A stretch of DNA of 64,000 nt. Source: PALSA-693 sp963780345 (GTDB taxonomy: Bacteria > Actinomycetota > Acidimicrobiia > Acidimicrobiales > Palsa-688). Made by a program: the position numbers and the translations under genes. Numbering within the stretch: position 1 is the stretch's first letter; each line of letters begins with the position of its first letter. The notes under the pieces are model-generated. The model was not told the origin of the DNA, made no database searches, and saw only the letters and a list, made by a program, of their open reading frames with translations. Below, one piece after another: positions 42,591 to 51,636 of this stretch. The stretch covers positions 1 through 64,000 of the forward strand of contig CAWABU010000002.1 in NCBI GenBank assembly GCA_963780345.1. The letters run 5' to 3'.

Positions 42591-43183
42591 CCGCCCCCAG
42601 CGTACATACCCCGGGCTCTTATGAAGCGCACTGCTGACTCCGGGACGAGGTAGTCGAGCGGGCGCCCGTCGGCGGCTCGAGCCCGCAGATCGGTGCTGGA
42701 GATCTCCAGGTTCGGAACGGTGACCTCGACCACCTTCCATCCATCGTCGTCGAGCCGCCGCGGCCGCCCCGCGCCGGGACGGTTGACCACGACCAGGGTG
42801 GCGAGGCGCTGAATCTTCTCGTGGCGGGCCCAGCTGGTCAGGACCGCAGCCACGTCCCAGCCGACGATGAGGAAGAGCTCGTCCTCCGGAGCGGCCTGGC
42901 GGAGTTGGTCCAGGGTGTCGACGGTGAACGACTCTCCTCCCCGCTCGACCTCGATGGCGCTGGCCTCCAGGCCCGGTACATCGCCTACCGCCGCAGCCAC
43001 CAGAGCCAGACGGTCCACGGCCGAGCTCACGGCCCGGTCGCCGGCCTTCTGCCAGGGGACGTTGGCCACCACCATCAGGACCCGGTCCAGGCGCAGGGCG
43101 GCCTTGGCGTTGACCGCCGCCACCAGGTGGCCGACGTGGATGGGATCGAAGGTGCCTCCAAAAATCCCGATCCGCTGACCCAT
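42587..43183 (-). CDS. nadD: Nicotinate-nucleotide adenylyltransferase
   Basis: 198 residues. Makes nicotinate adenine dinucleotide from nicotinate mononucleotide and ATP. IGIFGGTFDPIHVGHLVAAV contains the adenylyltransferase HxGH motif; LFLIVGWDVAAVLTSWARHE and EISSTDLRARAADGRPLDYL are NadD-specific. Start at ATG 43183 (MGQRIGIF). First gene of the nadD-membrane protein-rsfS operon, divergent from the DAHP synthase by 71 bp. Confidence 0.96.
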   Translation of the reverse strand: MGQRIGIFGGTFDPIHVGHLVAAVNAKAALRLDRVLMVVANVPWQKAGDRAVSSAVDRLALVAAAVGDVPGLEASAIEVERGGESFTVDTLDQLRQAAPEDELFLIVGWDVAAVLTSWARHEKIQRLATLVVVNRPGAGRPRRLDDDGWKVVEVTVPNLEISSTDLRARAADGRPLDYLVPESAVRFIRARGMYAGGG

Positions 43184-43254
43184 AACCGCCTGACGATACG
43201 GGATTGTGACAACTGCTTTGCTCTCGGCACCGGTTTCCGCCACGCTGGAGGCCT

Positions 43255-44598
43255 ATGGACCGGTCCTGGACCCCGAGCAGGTGGCGGAATTGCCCCGCGG
43301 ACCAGCAGCCGGACTGGCCCGAACCGCACGCCCTGGAGCAGACCCTCAAGCGTCTCTCCGGTCTACCCCCGCTCGTGTTCGCGGGCGAAGCGAGGAGCCT
43401 CCAGCGGGCTCTGGCGGAGGTGGCCGCGGGGGACGCCTTCCTGCTGCAGGCCGGCGACTGCGCCGAGTCGTTCCACGACTTCACGGCCGACAGCATCCGG
43501 GACAAGCTCAAGGTGATCCTGCAGATGGCGATCGTGCTGACCTACGGCGCCGGCCTGCCGGTGGTCAAGCTGGGCCGCATCGCCGGGCAGTTCGCCAAGC
43601 CCCGCTCATCACCGACCGAGATCGTCGGCGGACGGACGTTGCCAAGCTTTCGCGGCCACGTGGTCAACGACGACGCTCCCACAGAGAGCGCCCGCACTCC
43701 CGACCCGAGCCGGATGGTGGCCGCCTACCATCAGTCGGCGTCCACCCTCAACCTCCTGCGCGCCTTCACCAAGGGGGGATTCGCCGACCTTTCGCAGGTC
43801 CATACCTGGAACCAGCAGTTCGTGGCCGGCAGTCCTGGAGGTCAGCACTACGAAGCGCTGGCCGCCGAGATCGATCGGGCCTTGCGGTTCATGCGGGCGT
43901 GCGGGATCAACCTGGGCGGTGAGGCCTCCCTCCAGCAGGTCGACTTCTGGACCAGTCACGAGGCCCTGATCCTGGGCTTCGAAGAGGCCATGACCCGTCG
44001 GGACTCGCTGACCGGCGACTGGTACGACACGTCCGCCCACCTGGTCTGGGTGGGTGAGCGAACCCGGCGTCTCGACGGCGCCCACCTCGACTTCCTGTCG
44101 GGTGTGTCGAACCCGATCGCCGCCAAGATCGGGCCCAGCGCGTCCACTGCGGACGTGGTCGGCCTGTGCGCGGTCCTCGATCCGGAGCGGACGCCCGGCC
44201 GTCTGACCCTGATCGCCCGGTTGGGAGCGGGTCGAACCCCCGAGTTGCTCCCACCCCTGGTCGACGCGGTCCGCCAGGCCGGCCATCCGGTGGTCTGGGC
44301 GTGCGATCCCATGCATGGCAACACCTTCAACGGCCCCGGCGGACGGAAGACTCGTCACTTCGACCACGTGCTCACCGAGATTCGGGAGTTTTTCACCACC
44401 TGCCGGGCGGTAGGAGCCTGGCCGGGCGGCGTTCACATCGAGCTCACCGGTGACAACGTGACCGAGTGCCTGGGTGGGACCGACGAGATCCTCGAGGACC
44501 ATCTCGAGCTGCGCTACACGACGACCTGCGACCCCCGCCTCAACGCCAGCCAGTCCCTGGACCTGGCCTTCCAGGTGGCTGACCTTCTGCGCGGCTAA
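43255..44598 (+). CDS. 3-deoxy-7-phosphoheptulonate synthase, class II
   Basis: 447 residues, first enzyme of the shikimate pathway (phosphoenolpyruvate + erythrose 4-phosphate). Class II hallmarks: FLLQAGDCAESFHDF, KLGRIAGQFAKPRSSP, FWTSHEALILGFEEAMTR, DTSAHLVWVGERTR, GVSNPIAAKIGPSA, WACDPMHGNTF and ELTGDNVTECLGG (metal ligands C, H, E). The N-terminus lacks the extra mycobacterial regulatory helices, so feedback control may differ. Confidence 0.95.
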   Translation: MDRSWTPSRWRNCPADQQPDWPEPHALEQTLKRLSGLPPLVFAGEARSLQRALAEVAAGDAFLLQAGDCAESFHDFTADSIRDKLKVILQMAIVLTYGAGLPVVKLGRIAGQFAKPRSSPTEIVGGRTLPSFRGHVVNDDAPTESARTPDPSRMVAAYHQSASTLNLLRAFTKGGFADLSQVHTWNQQFVAGSPGGQHYEALAAEIDRALRFMRACGINLGGEASLQQVDFWTSHEALILGFEEAMTRRDSLTGDWYDTSAHLVWVGERTRRLDGAHLDFLSGVSNPIAAKIGPSASTADVVGLCAVLDPERTPGRLTLIARLGAGRTPELLPPLVDAVRQAGHPVVWACDPMHGNTFNGPGGRKTRHFDHVLTEIREFFTTCRAVGAWPGGVHIELTGDNVTECLGGTDEILEDHLELRYTTTCDPRLNASQSLDLAFQVADLLRG

Positions 44599-44691
44599 CC
44601 GCTCTGCGGCCCGCCTGGCGCCCCGGGTCGAGCGGCCGACGGCTCCAGCCCGGCCGCCATCGGACGGAATAGTTGCAAAAGTTGATAAACG

Positions 44692-44711
44692 CAGTCATCT
44701 TTGGTTGACTG
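44692..44711. promoter_or_regulatory. Inverted repeat before the sulfite reductase gene
   Basis: CAGTCA-tctttggt-TGACTG, 6 bp before the GTG start. The preceding region is unusually AT-rich for this genome. Operator or translational site; unproven. Confidence 0.3.
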
Positions 44712-44717
44712 GACGAC

Positions 44718-46493
44718 GTGCAGACCGGTGTCATCGATCCCGAAACCACGGCCGACATCGAGAAGTTCGACCGGCTCCTGGCCGCCCATCTGGCGGGCGA
44801 GGTAGACGAGGACGCCTTTCGGGTCTTCCGCCTCAACAACGGCATCTACGGCCAACGGCAGGGTGGCCACAACCAGATGGTTCGCATCAAGGTTCCCTAT
44901 GGGGGCATCACCGCCGACCAGATGGATCTTCTCGCCAGCGTGGCCGAGCGCTACAGCCGCGGTTGGGGCCACCTCACCACCCGGCTCAACGTCCAGATTC
45001 ACTTCGTCCAGCTGGAGCGGGTCCCGGACCTGCTGAGGGAGCTGGCCGCCGCCGGCCTGACCACGCGTGAGGCGTGCGGCGACACCGTCCGCAACGTCAC
45101 CGGGTGCCATCTGGCCGGCGCCTGCCCCTACGAGGTGCTCGACATCAGCCCGTGGGCCGAGGCCACCTTCCGCCATTTCCTGCATCACCCGTATGCGCAG
45201 CGGCTGCCCCGCAAGTTCAAGATCAACTTCTCTGGGTGTGCCACCGACTGCGGTCAGGCCATGTTCAACGACGTGGGCGTGGTCGCCGTCTCCCGCCCCC
45301 TCCCGGACGGCTCCCTCGAGCCGGGCTTCCGGGTCTTCATGGCCGGCGGTCTGGGCGCCAACCCCCACCCCGCCCAGGCCCTCGAGGAGTTCACCTCCAG
45401 GGAAGACCTCATGCCCACCATCGAGGCCATCCTGCGCACCTTCGACCACTACGGCAACCGGGACAACAAGCTCCGGGCCCGGCTGAAATGGGTCGTCGAC
45501 CAGATCGGCATCGACGAGCTGCGGCGACGGGTCTTGCGGGAGCGCCAGCTGTTGCTGGCGTCGTCGTCCTGGCCGGGCGGCGTCCCGGCCATCGTCGAGG
45601 AGCTCGGCGACTCCCCGGCCGGCGTGGCCGCGGGGGGCGATCCGAGTCCGGTCGGCACACCGGTCACCTTCCGGATCAACCGGGCTCAGGATTCTTATCA
45701 GCAGTGGGAATCCGCCAACGTCATCGTCGGCGTGGCCAAGGGCACCGTCTCCGCCATCGCTTACGCCAAGTTGGGTGATATCACGTCCGACCAGTTCCGC
45801 GGGCTGGCCGCCATCGTGCGGGACTTCGGGCTCACCGTGCGGGTCACCAACCGCCAGAATTTCGCCCTCCGTGACCTGTCTTCCGAACAGCTCCCCGAGC
45901 TGTACCGTCGACTCGGGGAGATCGGGATGGCCGAACCCGGCGCCGAGCTGGCCCGCGACGTGGTCGCCTGCCCGGGAGCCGACACGTGCAACCTGGCCGT
46001 GACGCAGAGCCGCGGCCTGGCCGCGGACATCGGCCGGGCCCTGGAGGAAGCGGGCCTGGCCGAGGTGGGCGGCGTCCGCATCAACATCTCCGGCTGCACC
46101 AACAGCTGCGGGCAGCACCACATCGCCGACATCGGCTTCTTCGGGGCCGAGCGGCGCGCACACGGCCGGCCGGCTCCCGGCTACCAGCTCCTCCTCGGAG
46201 GGCACGTGGGCGACACCGAGATCGAGTTCGGCCAGAAGGCGCTGCGCCTGCCGGCCAAGGCCGCGGCCGAGGCTACGGTCCGGCTGGTCGGCCGCTACAC
46301 CGACGAGCGGTCCGTCGGAGAAGCCTTCTCCAGCTGGATGGAGCGGGTCGGCGGGGCCAAGGTGCTCGGAACCGAGCTCAAGGATCTCGATCAGTGGCCC
46401 GAACCGGACGAGCGGCCCGAGTACTACATCGACTTCGACGAAACCGGCCCTTATGTGGCCGAGGTCGGCGAAGGCGAATGTGCGGCCGGTTAG
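44718..46493 (+). CDS. sir: Ferredoxin-dependent sulfite (or nitrite) reductase
   Basis: 591 residues. Two ferredoxin-like half-domains, with VRNVTGCHLAGACPYEV and the siroheme/4Fe-4S ligands CPGADTC and CTNSCGQHH in the C-terminal half. The first half carries INFSGCATDCGQA. The adjacent cysH argues for assimilatory sulfite reduction to sulfide; a nitrite reductase remains possible because the families are close. GTG start at 44718. Confidence 0.9.
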   Translation: MQTGVIDPETTADIEKFDRLLAAHLAGEVDEDAFRVFRLNNGIYGQRQGGHNQMVRIKVPYGGITADQMDLLASVAERYSRGWGHLTTRLNVQIHFVQLERVPDLLRELAAAGLTTREACGDTVRNVTGCHLAGACPYEVLDISPWAEATFRHFLHHPYAQRLPRKFKINFSGCATDCGQAMFNDVGVVAVSRPLPDGSLEPGFRVFMAGGLGANPHPAQALEEFTSREDLMPTIEAILRTFDHYGNRDNKLRARLKWVVDQIGIDELRRRVLRERQLLLASSSWPGGVPAIVEELGDSPAGVAAGGDPSPVGTPVTFRINRAQDSYQQWESANVIVGVAKGTVSAIAYAKLGDITSDQFRGLAAIVRDFGLTVRVTNRQNFALRDLSSEQLPELYRRLGEIGMAEPGAELARDVVACPGADTCNLAVTQSRGLAADIGRALEEAGLAEVGGVRINISGCTNSCGQHHIADIGFFGAERRAHGRPAPGYQLLLGGHVGDTEIEFGQKALRLPAKAAAEATVRLVGRYTDERSVGEAFSSWMERVGGAKVLGTELKDLDQWPEPDERPEYYIDFDETGPYVAEVGEGECAAG

Positions 46494-46506
46494 CGCCGAA
46501 GGACAC

Positions 46507-47211
46507 GTGACCGCCATGACCGCTCTGCTCAGCAGTGGGACCCATCTGCACGCCCCGGAGTTCAGCGACGCCGAACTCGCCAGCCTGAACCGAAGCTTCG
46601 AGACCGCCTCTGCCCAGGCCATCATCGGATGGGCGGTGGAGCAGTTCCATCCATTTATGTGCATGGCCGCGTCGATGACCGACGCCGTGCTGATCGATCT
46701 GGCCGTCCGCGTCGAATCGTCGATCGAAGTGGTGTTCATCGACACCCGCTACCACTTCCCGGAGACCCTCGAAACGGTCGAGCGGGTGCGACGCCATTAC
46801 GGCCTCAATCTGCGGGTCCTGACGGTGGCGCCCCAGCCCGTTGAGCTGTGGCAGGCTGATCCCACCAACTGCTGCTCGGCGGCCAAGGTCGAGCAGCTGG
46901 ACCGGGCCCTCACCGGCAAGCTGGCCTGGATGAGCGGGCTGCGCCGGGCCGAGGCGCCGTCACGGGCGCAGGCGCCGATCGTGGCACGGGACCTGCGCGG
47001 CCTGGTCAAGGTCAACCCCATCGCCACCTGGTCCGACGCGGACGTGGCCGGATATGTGGCCGACCACGATGTCCCGGTGAACCCGCTGCTCGACCAGGGC
47101 TATCCGTCCATCGGGTGCCGTCCGTGCACCCAGCCCGTAGGTCCCGGCGCCGACCCGCGCTCGGGTCGATGGGCAGGGACGGAAAAGACGGAGTGCGGTC
47201 TGCACCTCTGA
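46507..47211 (+). CDS. cysH: Adenylyl-sulfate (APS) reductase
   Basis: About 234 residues, start GTG 46507 or ATG 46516. CysH family: VVFIDTRYHFPETLETVERV, ADPTNCCSAAKVEQL, GLRRAEAPSRAQAP, YPSIGCRPCTQPV and the C-terminal ECGLHL. The paired CC and CxxC motifs bind a 4Fe-4S cluster, indicating the APS- rather than PAPS-specific type. The gap to sir is 13 bp (operon), giving the APS-to-sulfite-to-sulfide steps. Confidence 0.94.
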   Translation: MTAMTALLSSGTHLHAPEFSDAELASLNRSFETASAQAIIGWAVEQFHPFMCMAASMTDAVLIDLAVRVESSIEVVFIDTRYHFPETLETVERVRRHYGLNLRVLTVAPQPVELWQADPTNCCSAAKVEQLDRALTGKLAWMSGLRRAEAPSRAQAPIVARDLRGLVKVNPIATWSDADVAGYVADHDVPVNPLLDQGYPSIGCRPCTQPVGPGADPRSGRWAGTEKTECGLHL

Positions 47212-47362
47212 CCGCCCCACTTCTCAACGCCAACACCTGAAAACCGTAGGCCGAACTTGGCCCGTTGTTGGGTTGGTCGCGTTCGGGGATCTGACCGGGA
47301 CTGGTAGCCTCCTCCACGTATCGGGGACGGGCCCTGGGGCATCTCCCTGATCAAAGGCTTGG

Positions 47363-49258
47363 ATGCTGATCTCTCCCATGGCGCGGCGAGCGGCGGCTGT
47401 GATCAGTGCAGTCGGTCTGACTGTGACGGTCCTGACCGCACCCGGCCCGGCGGCCTCCGCCGAGGTTCTCTCGCGCCCGGCCCTCGCCGGCGCCTTTGCG
47501 ACCGGCCCCACCGCCCCCGCCGGCCTCTCCTCTTCGACCGGCGCCGCGGCGGCGGCGACGACCACGACATCCACCACGACCACCGTCCCCCGCGCCACGA
47601 CGACCACGACCAGACCCCGACCGACGACCACCACGACGCGGCCCTCCCCCGCCACCACCCGGCCGGCCCCGACCACCCGGCCCACTCCCACCACCCGCCC
47701 CCGGTCCACCACCACGATCCGGGCCCCCACCACGACTCGGGCCCCCACCACCACCACCACTACCAAACCCCACGGCCCGGGCACCGGCGTTCCCTCGGTG
47801 CCGGTCGGCGGGCCGGCGAAACCCAAACCTGGCACCAAAGCCGCGCCCCCGCCCAACCCGGGCGTCGTCCTGACCGCGGTCCAGGCCGAACTCTCCCAGG
47901 TGAGCGCCATCCAGGAGGTCGCCCGGGCTCGGGCCGCGCTGATCAGCGGCCGCCAGGGTGTCGCCGTCGCCACCGCCGGCTGGCAGGCGGCCACGGCGGT
48001 CCAGACCCGGGCCCGCGCCAACGACCGAAAGGCGCAGGCCAACCTCGACCAGGCGGCCGGCCGCTTGCGCCAGCTGGCCGTGGCGGCCTACATGGGGCTC
48101 GGCTACGCCACGCCGGCGGCCGGCCCCGTCAGCGAGCAGTCCTCCGGTGACGGCACCGTGAGCACGCCCGGCGGTCTGAGCGGGGTGGCGGCCATGGACG
48201 CCCTGGAGCTGGTGCAGGTGGTGGCCACTCACGAGCGAAAAAGTGTGGCCCAAAGCCATGCCGCGCTGGTCCGGGCCGCCCACACCGTGCAGACCGCGAG
48301 CGCCGGCGTGGCCCGGGCCCGGATCACGCTCGCCCGGGCCGAGACGGCGCGGTCATCCAGCCAGCAGACGCTCACGCTCATGACCCGCGCCGCCACCACC
48401 CCCGGCCTGGCCGCCACGCTCAATCTGCCGAGCCCATCCAGCCCGCCGGTCACCTCCCCGCCAGGAGGCGCCCCAAACAGCGCGACGGGCCCCTCCGCGC
48501 CGACAACGGTGCCAGGCTCCTGGGTCGTGGAATCCGATGCCACCGCGCCGCTACCGAGTCCCCCCACCATTCTCGGCCCTAACGTGCTCAGCGCCTCGGA
48601 AATGGCCCGCTGGTATGCGAGCACCAAACGGAAAGCCAACATCACGGTGCCGATGGCCCAGCTCACCCAGGACTACATCGACAGCGGCCAGCAGACCGGC
48701 GTGCGGCCCGATCTGGCCTTCGCCCAGTCGATCGTCGAGACGGGTTACTTCTCGTTTCCCTCGTACGGCCAGCTGACGAAAACCGATAACAACTTCGCCG
48801 GGATAGGCGCCTGCGACAGCTGCGCTCACGGCTGGCGGTTCCCGAACGCCGCCACGGGCGTCGCCGCCCAGATGGAGCTGCTCGAGGCGTACGCCTCGCC
48901 GACCCCGGTATCCACCCCTCTGCTCGGCTCCATCGGCATCGGCGGCTGCTGTCCGACCTGGCTGGCCCTCGCCGGCAAGTGGGCATCGAGCACGACCTAC
49001 GGCATCTCGATCCTCACCGTTTACCAGCGCATGCTCAACTGGCTCATACCGCAGCGCCTGGTCGACGCCGGGCTGCTGGCCCCGCCGAAACCGGCGCCGA
49101 CCCAACCAGCCGCCCGGTCCCGGGCGCCGGGGCAGTCTGCGCGCGCCGGGAAGCAGCCCGGCCCCCACAACCTCGACGACGTCGACATCGGCGCCAAACC
49201 CCGTCACCGCCGCTCCCGGTACGGTGGCGGGGGTAGCGGGGCGCTAGTAGCCGGGTAG
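47363..49258 (+). CDS. Secreted glucosaminidase with coiled-coil and Thr/Pro-rich region
   Basis: 631 residues. Signal peptide (AAVISAVGLTVTVLTAPGPA), then a low-complexity Thr/Pro/Arg region (about residues 65-140), a coiled-coil (TAVQAELSQVSAIQEVARAR onward) and a C-terminal glucosaminidase domain. ISQ-like features there include LAFAQSIVETGYFSFPSYGQ, TDNNFAGIGACDSC and AAQMELLEAYASP. Likely acts on peptidoglycan during division. The C-terminal tail is basic and disordered. It converges with the SPFH gene. Confidence 0.85.
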   Translation: MLISPMARRAAAVISAVGLTVTVLTAPGPAASAEVLSRPALAGAFATGPTAPAGLSSSTGAAAAATTTTSTTTTVPRATTTTTRPRPTTTTTRPSPATTRPAPTTRPTPTTRPRSTTTIRAPTTTRAPTTTTTTKPHGPGTGVPSVPVGGPAKPKPGTKAAPPPNPGVVLTAVQAELSQVSAIQEVARARAALISGRQGVAVATAGWQAATAVQTRARANDRKAQANLDQAAGRLRQLAVAAYMGLGYATPAAGPVSEQSSGDGTVSTPGGLSGVAAMDALELVQVVATHERKSVAQSHAALVRAAHTVQTASAGVARARITLARAETARSSSQQTLTLMTRAATTPGLAATLNLPSPSSPPVTSPPGGAPNSATGPSAPTTVPGSWVVESDATAPLPSPPTILGPNVLSASEMARWYASTKRKANITVPMAQLTQDYIDSGQQTGVRPDLAFAQSIVETGYFSFPSYGQLTKTDNNFAGIGACDSCAHGWRFPNAATGVAAQMELLEAYASPTPVSTPLLGSIGIGGCCPTWLALAGKWASSTTYGISILTVYQRMLNWLIPQRLVDAGLLAPPKPAPTQPAARSRAPGQSARAGKQPGPHNLDDVDIGAKPRHRRSRYGGGGSGALVAG

Positions 49259-51434
49259 CTGAGCGATCCGGGCCAGCACCCAGTCGTAGGCGCCCGAGCT
49301 CACCGGCGCCTTGCAGTACTTGCACGTTCCGGCCAGATCCAGATCGAGCGGCGCCCCGCAGTTGGGGCATTTGGCGGCGAGGGTTCCGCCTCCGGCCGGG
49401 GTGGTCGCCGATCCGGACCGCTGGAAGGTCCAGTCCTCGGCCCACTGGTTGACCTGCTTGTTGCCGCGGACCACCCGCCCGTTGCGATCGTCGACGTCGT
49501 AGTCGGCGCAGGCGGCCACCACCCGCACGGTGATGGTGTCGTAGCTCTGGTCATGGTGGGCACCGATGACGGTCAGGTCAGCGACGGCCAGATCTTCGAG
49601 CACATTGCGCTTGTGCGCATCCGTGTAGCCCTGGATCTGCGTGCGGTGCTGCTGCCACAGGCCATCCGCCATGACCTGCCGGCTCATACCTGGCTCTCGT
49701 TGCATCCACGCCTGCTGGACGACGAAAAAGGTCCGCTGGGCCTGCTCGAGGAACGCCTCCTTCGAGAAACCCGGATCGTGAGCGGTGATGGCAGCCAGAC
49801 CGTCGGCCGCGGACTCCGACCGGGCCACCGACGGCGCAGTTCCGGGGAAAAGATCGCCCTGCACGGTGCTGATCGCCGGCTGGTCGCTGTGACTCCACTG
49901 CCCAGCAGGCGGCGACGGTGGGGCGCCGGACCTGGTCACACCGGTTCGGCGGCCGCGCCAGCGGGGCCAGCTCAAGCGCAGCACGACCAGGAGCAGGACG
50001 AGGCCGACGATGAGGACGGTACCGGCGGCCGCGCCCCCACCGCCGCCACCGAAGAAGAAGAAGCCTCCACCGCCCAGCCCGCCCCCACCGCCTCCGCTGC
50101 CGCCCCCTCCGCCGCCGTCGAATCCCTGGCCGCCACCGGCTCGTAAGAGAACGTCGGCGAGGCTGGCGATCACGGACCGGGTGGCGAGGGCGGAGCCGGC
50201 GGCTCGGCCGGCGGGTCCCCCGCCGAGGACGGCGCCGCGGCGGCAGGCCGCACCGCACGACGGACAGAAGCGGGCACCCGGCGCCATCTCGGCACCGCAC
50301 GACGAGCAATGCGGGGTCGCCGCCACCATCGGCGTGCCGCACGAGGAGCAGAACCTGGCGCCCGCCGGGTTCTCGGCGTGGCACTCGGGGCAGACGGCAG
50401 GCCGGAGGGGCCAGGGACGTCCCGCACGAGGCGCAGAACCGGGCGCCCGCCGGGTTGCCGGCGTGACAGCTGGGGCACTCGGCACTCGTCGCATTTGGGC
50501 CAGTCGCACTTGGGCCAGTCCCAGCCGGACCGGCAAAGCCCGCGCCCCCACCGGCGAAGCCCGGGCCGGGCGGGGGGGTGGGTCCGGGCGCGGCCGGTGC
50601 GGCCGCCTGGCCGCCAATCCCGAGCCCGGCGGCGAGAAAGGCGCCGCTCACGCCGGCGCCGCCCTTGGCCATCCCCTCGCCGGCACCGAGGGCCGCCTCG
50701 CCGGCGGCGTACTGCTGGAAGCTGCCGGCCAGGCGGGAGTAGGCAGTGTCCTTGGCGAGGGTCTTCAGCTGGGCTTCGTCCTGCTCCGACAGGTTGATGT
50801 CGAAGTTGCCCATGCGGATGATGGCCACGCCGTAACTGGCCAACTGCTCATTGCCCTTCGCCATCACCTCCTCCTCGATGTCGGGCGTATAGGCCGACAA
50901 CCCGAGGATGGGCCAGCCGTTGCGGACGATCTGCAGGGTCATATGGGTGCGCATCACCTTGAGCAGCTGATCGCTCATCCACCCGGTGATGGCGTCGTTG
51001 TTGGCGACGTCCACCGTGCCCACCAGGTTGGTGATCAGGGCCACGGGATCCTTGACCTGCATGGAGTAGTCGCCGAACACCCGCAGGGTGACGATCATCC
51101 CGGTCTGCGGATCCTGCACGTCGTCGATGCGGCCGCCAAACATGTTGCCCGTGTACTCACGGGTCCCGACGAAGTACAGCTCGGCTTTGTAGGCGTTCCC
51201 GCCGGTCGCCCAGTCGATGACCGCGCCCAATCCAGGAATCTCGTCGGCGTCGATCTGATGGCGTCCCGGGCCCATGGTGGCGACCACCTGACCGGTATTG
51301 ACGAACATGGCCAGCTCGTCGGCGTTGACGATGGCGCGGGTGTATTTCCGGATGTTGTGATCCGGCCACTTGAAGACGATCTGGTACTTGCGGTCGTCAG
51401 GTACCGCAATAAATTCACGACCGAGTAGCGCCAT
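49244..51434 (-). CDS. SPFH-domain protein with zinc ribbons and Tim44-like C-terminus, frame shift in the middle
   Basis: From 51434 (ATG, GGAGGAG upstream) an SPFH/virion-core-like domain (ATMGPGRHQIDADEIPGLGA, YGVAIIRMGNFDINLSEQDE) leads to a Gly/Pro linker and zinc ribbon CPSCHAGNPAGARFCASCG. At 50404-50412 the frame changes by one base. It goes on with two more ribbons (CPECHAENPAGARFCSSCG; CSSCGAEMAPGARFCPSC), a Gly-rich tract, a transmembrane helix (TVLIVGLVLLLVVLRLS), a Tim44-like domain and a last ribbon (CPNCGAPLDL...CKYCKAP). Either one ~730-residue membrane protein or two adjoining genes with the boundary lost to the indel. Confidence 0.7.
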
Positions 51435-51636
51435 GACCCGTCTCCTCCTACGAAGTACCTGGTAGTGGGCCCCTTCTCAGGGATCAGCTGAGATCCAGGG
51501 TAGCTAGCCTCGTCCCTGAGCGGCGCGCCCCGACCCGAAAATCATCCCAAGGGATGAGCTCCGCCCGTCGCACAACCCGCCCGGGTCACAGGCGGAAAGT
51601 GCGAGAGTATCGGATACCGCAGAGAGCGAGGGAGGC

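Noticed and set aside
47570..47790. Short direct repeats that could be mistaken for a CRISPR or minisatellite
   Set aside because: They encode the Thr/Pro/Arg linker of the secreted glucosaminidase (ACC/ACG codons), not spacer-separated repeats.
51607..51617. Operator GTATC-g-GATAC before boxC
   Set aside because: An 11-bp palindrome this short is likely to occur by chance and lies alm ost on the ribosome-binding region; no regulator gene is adjacent.
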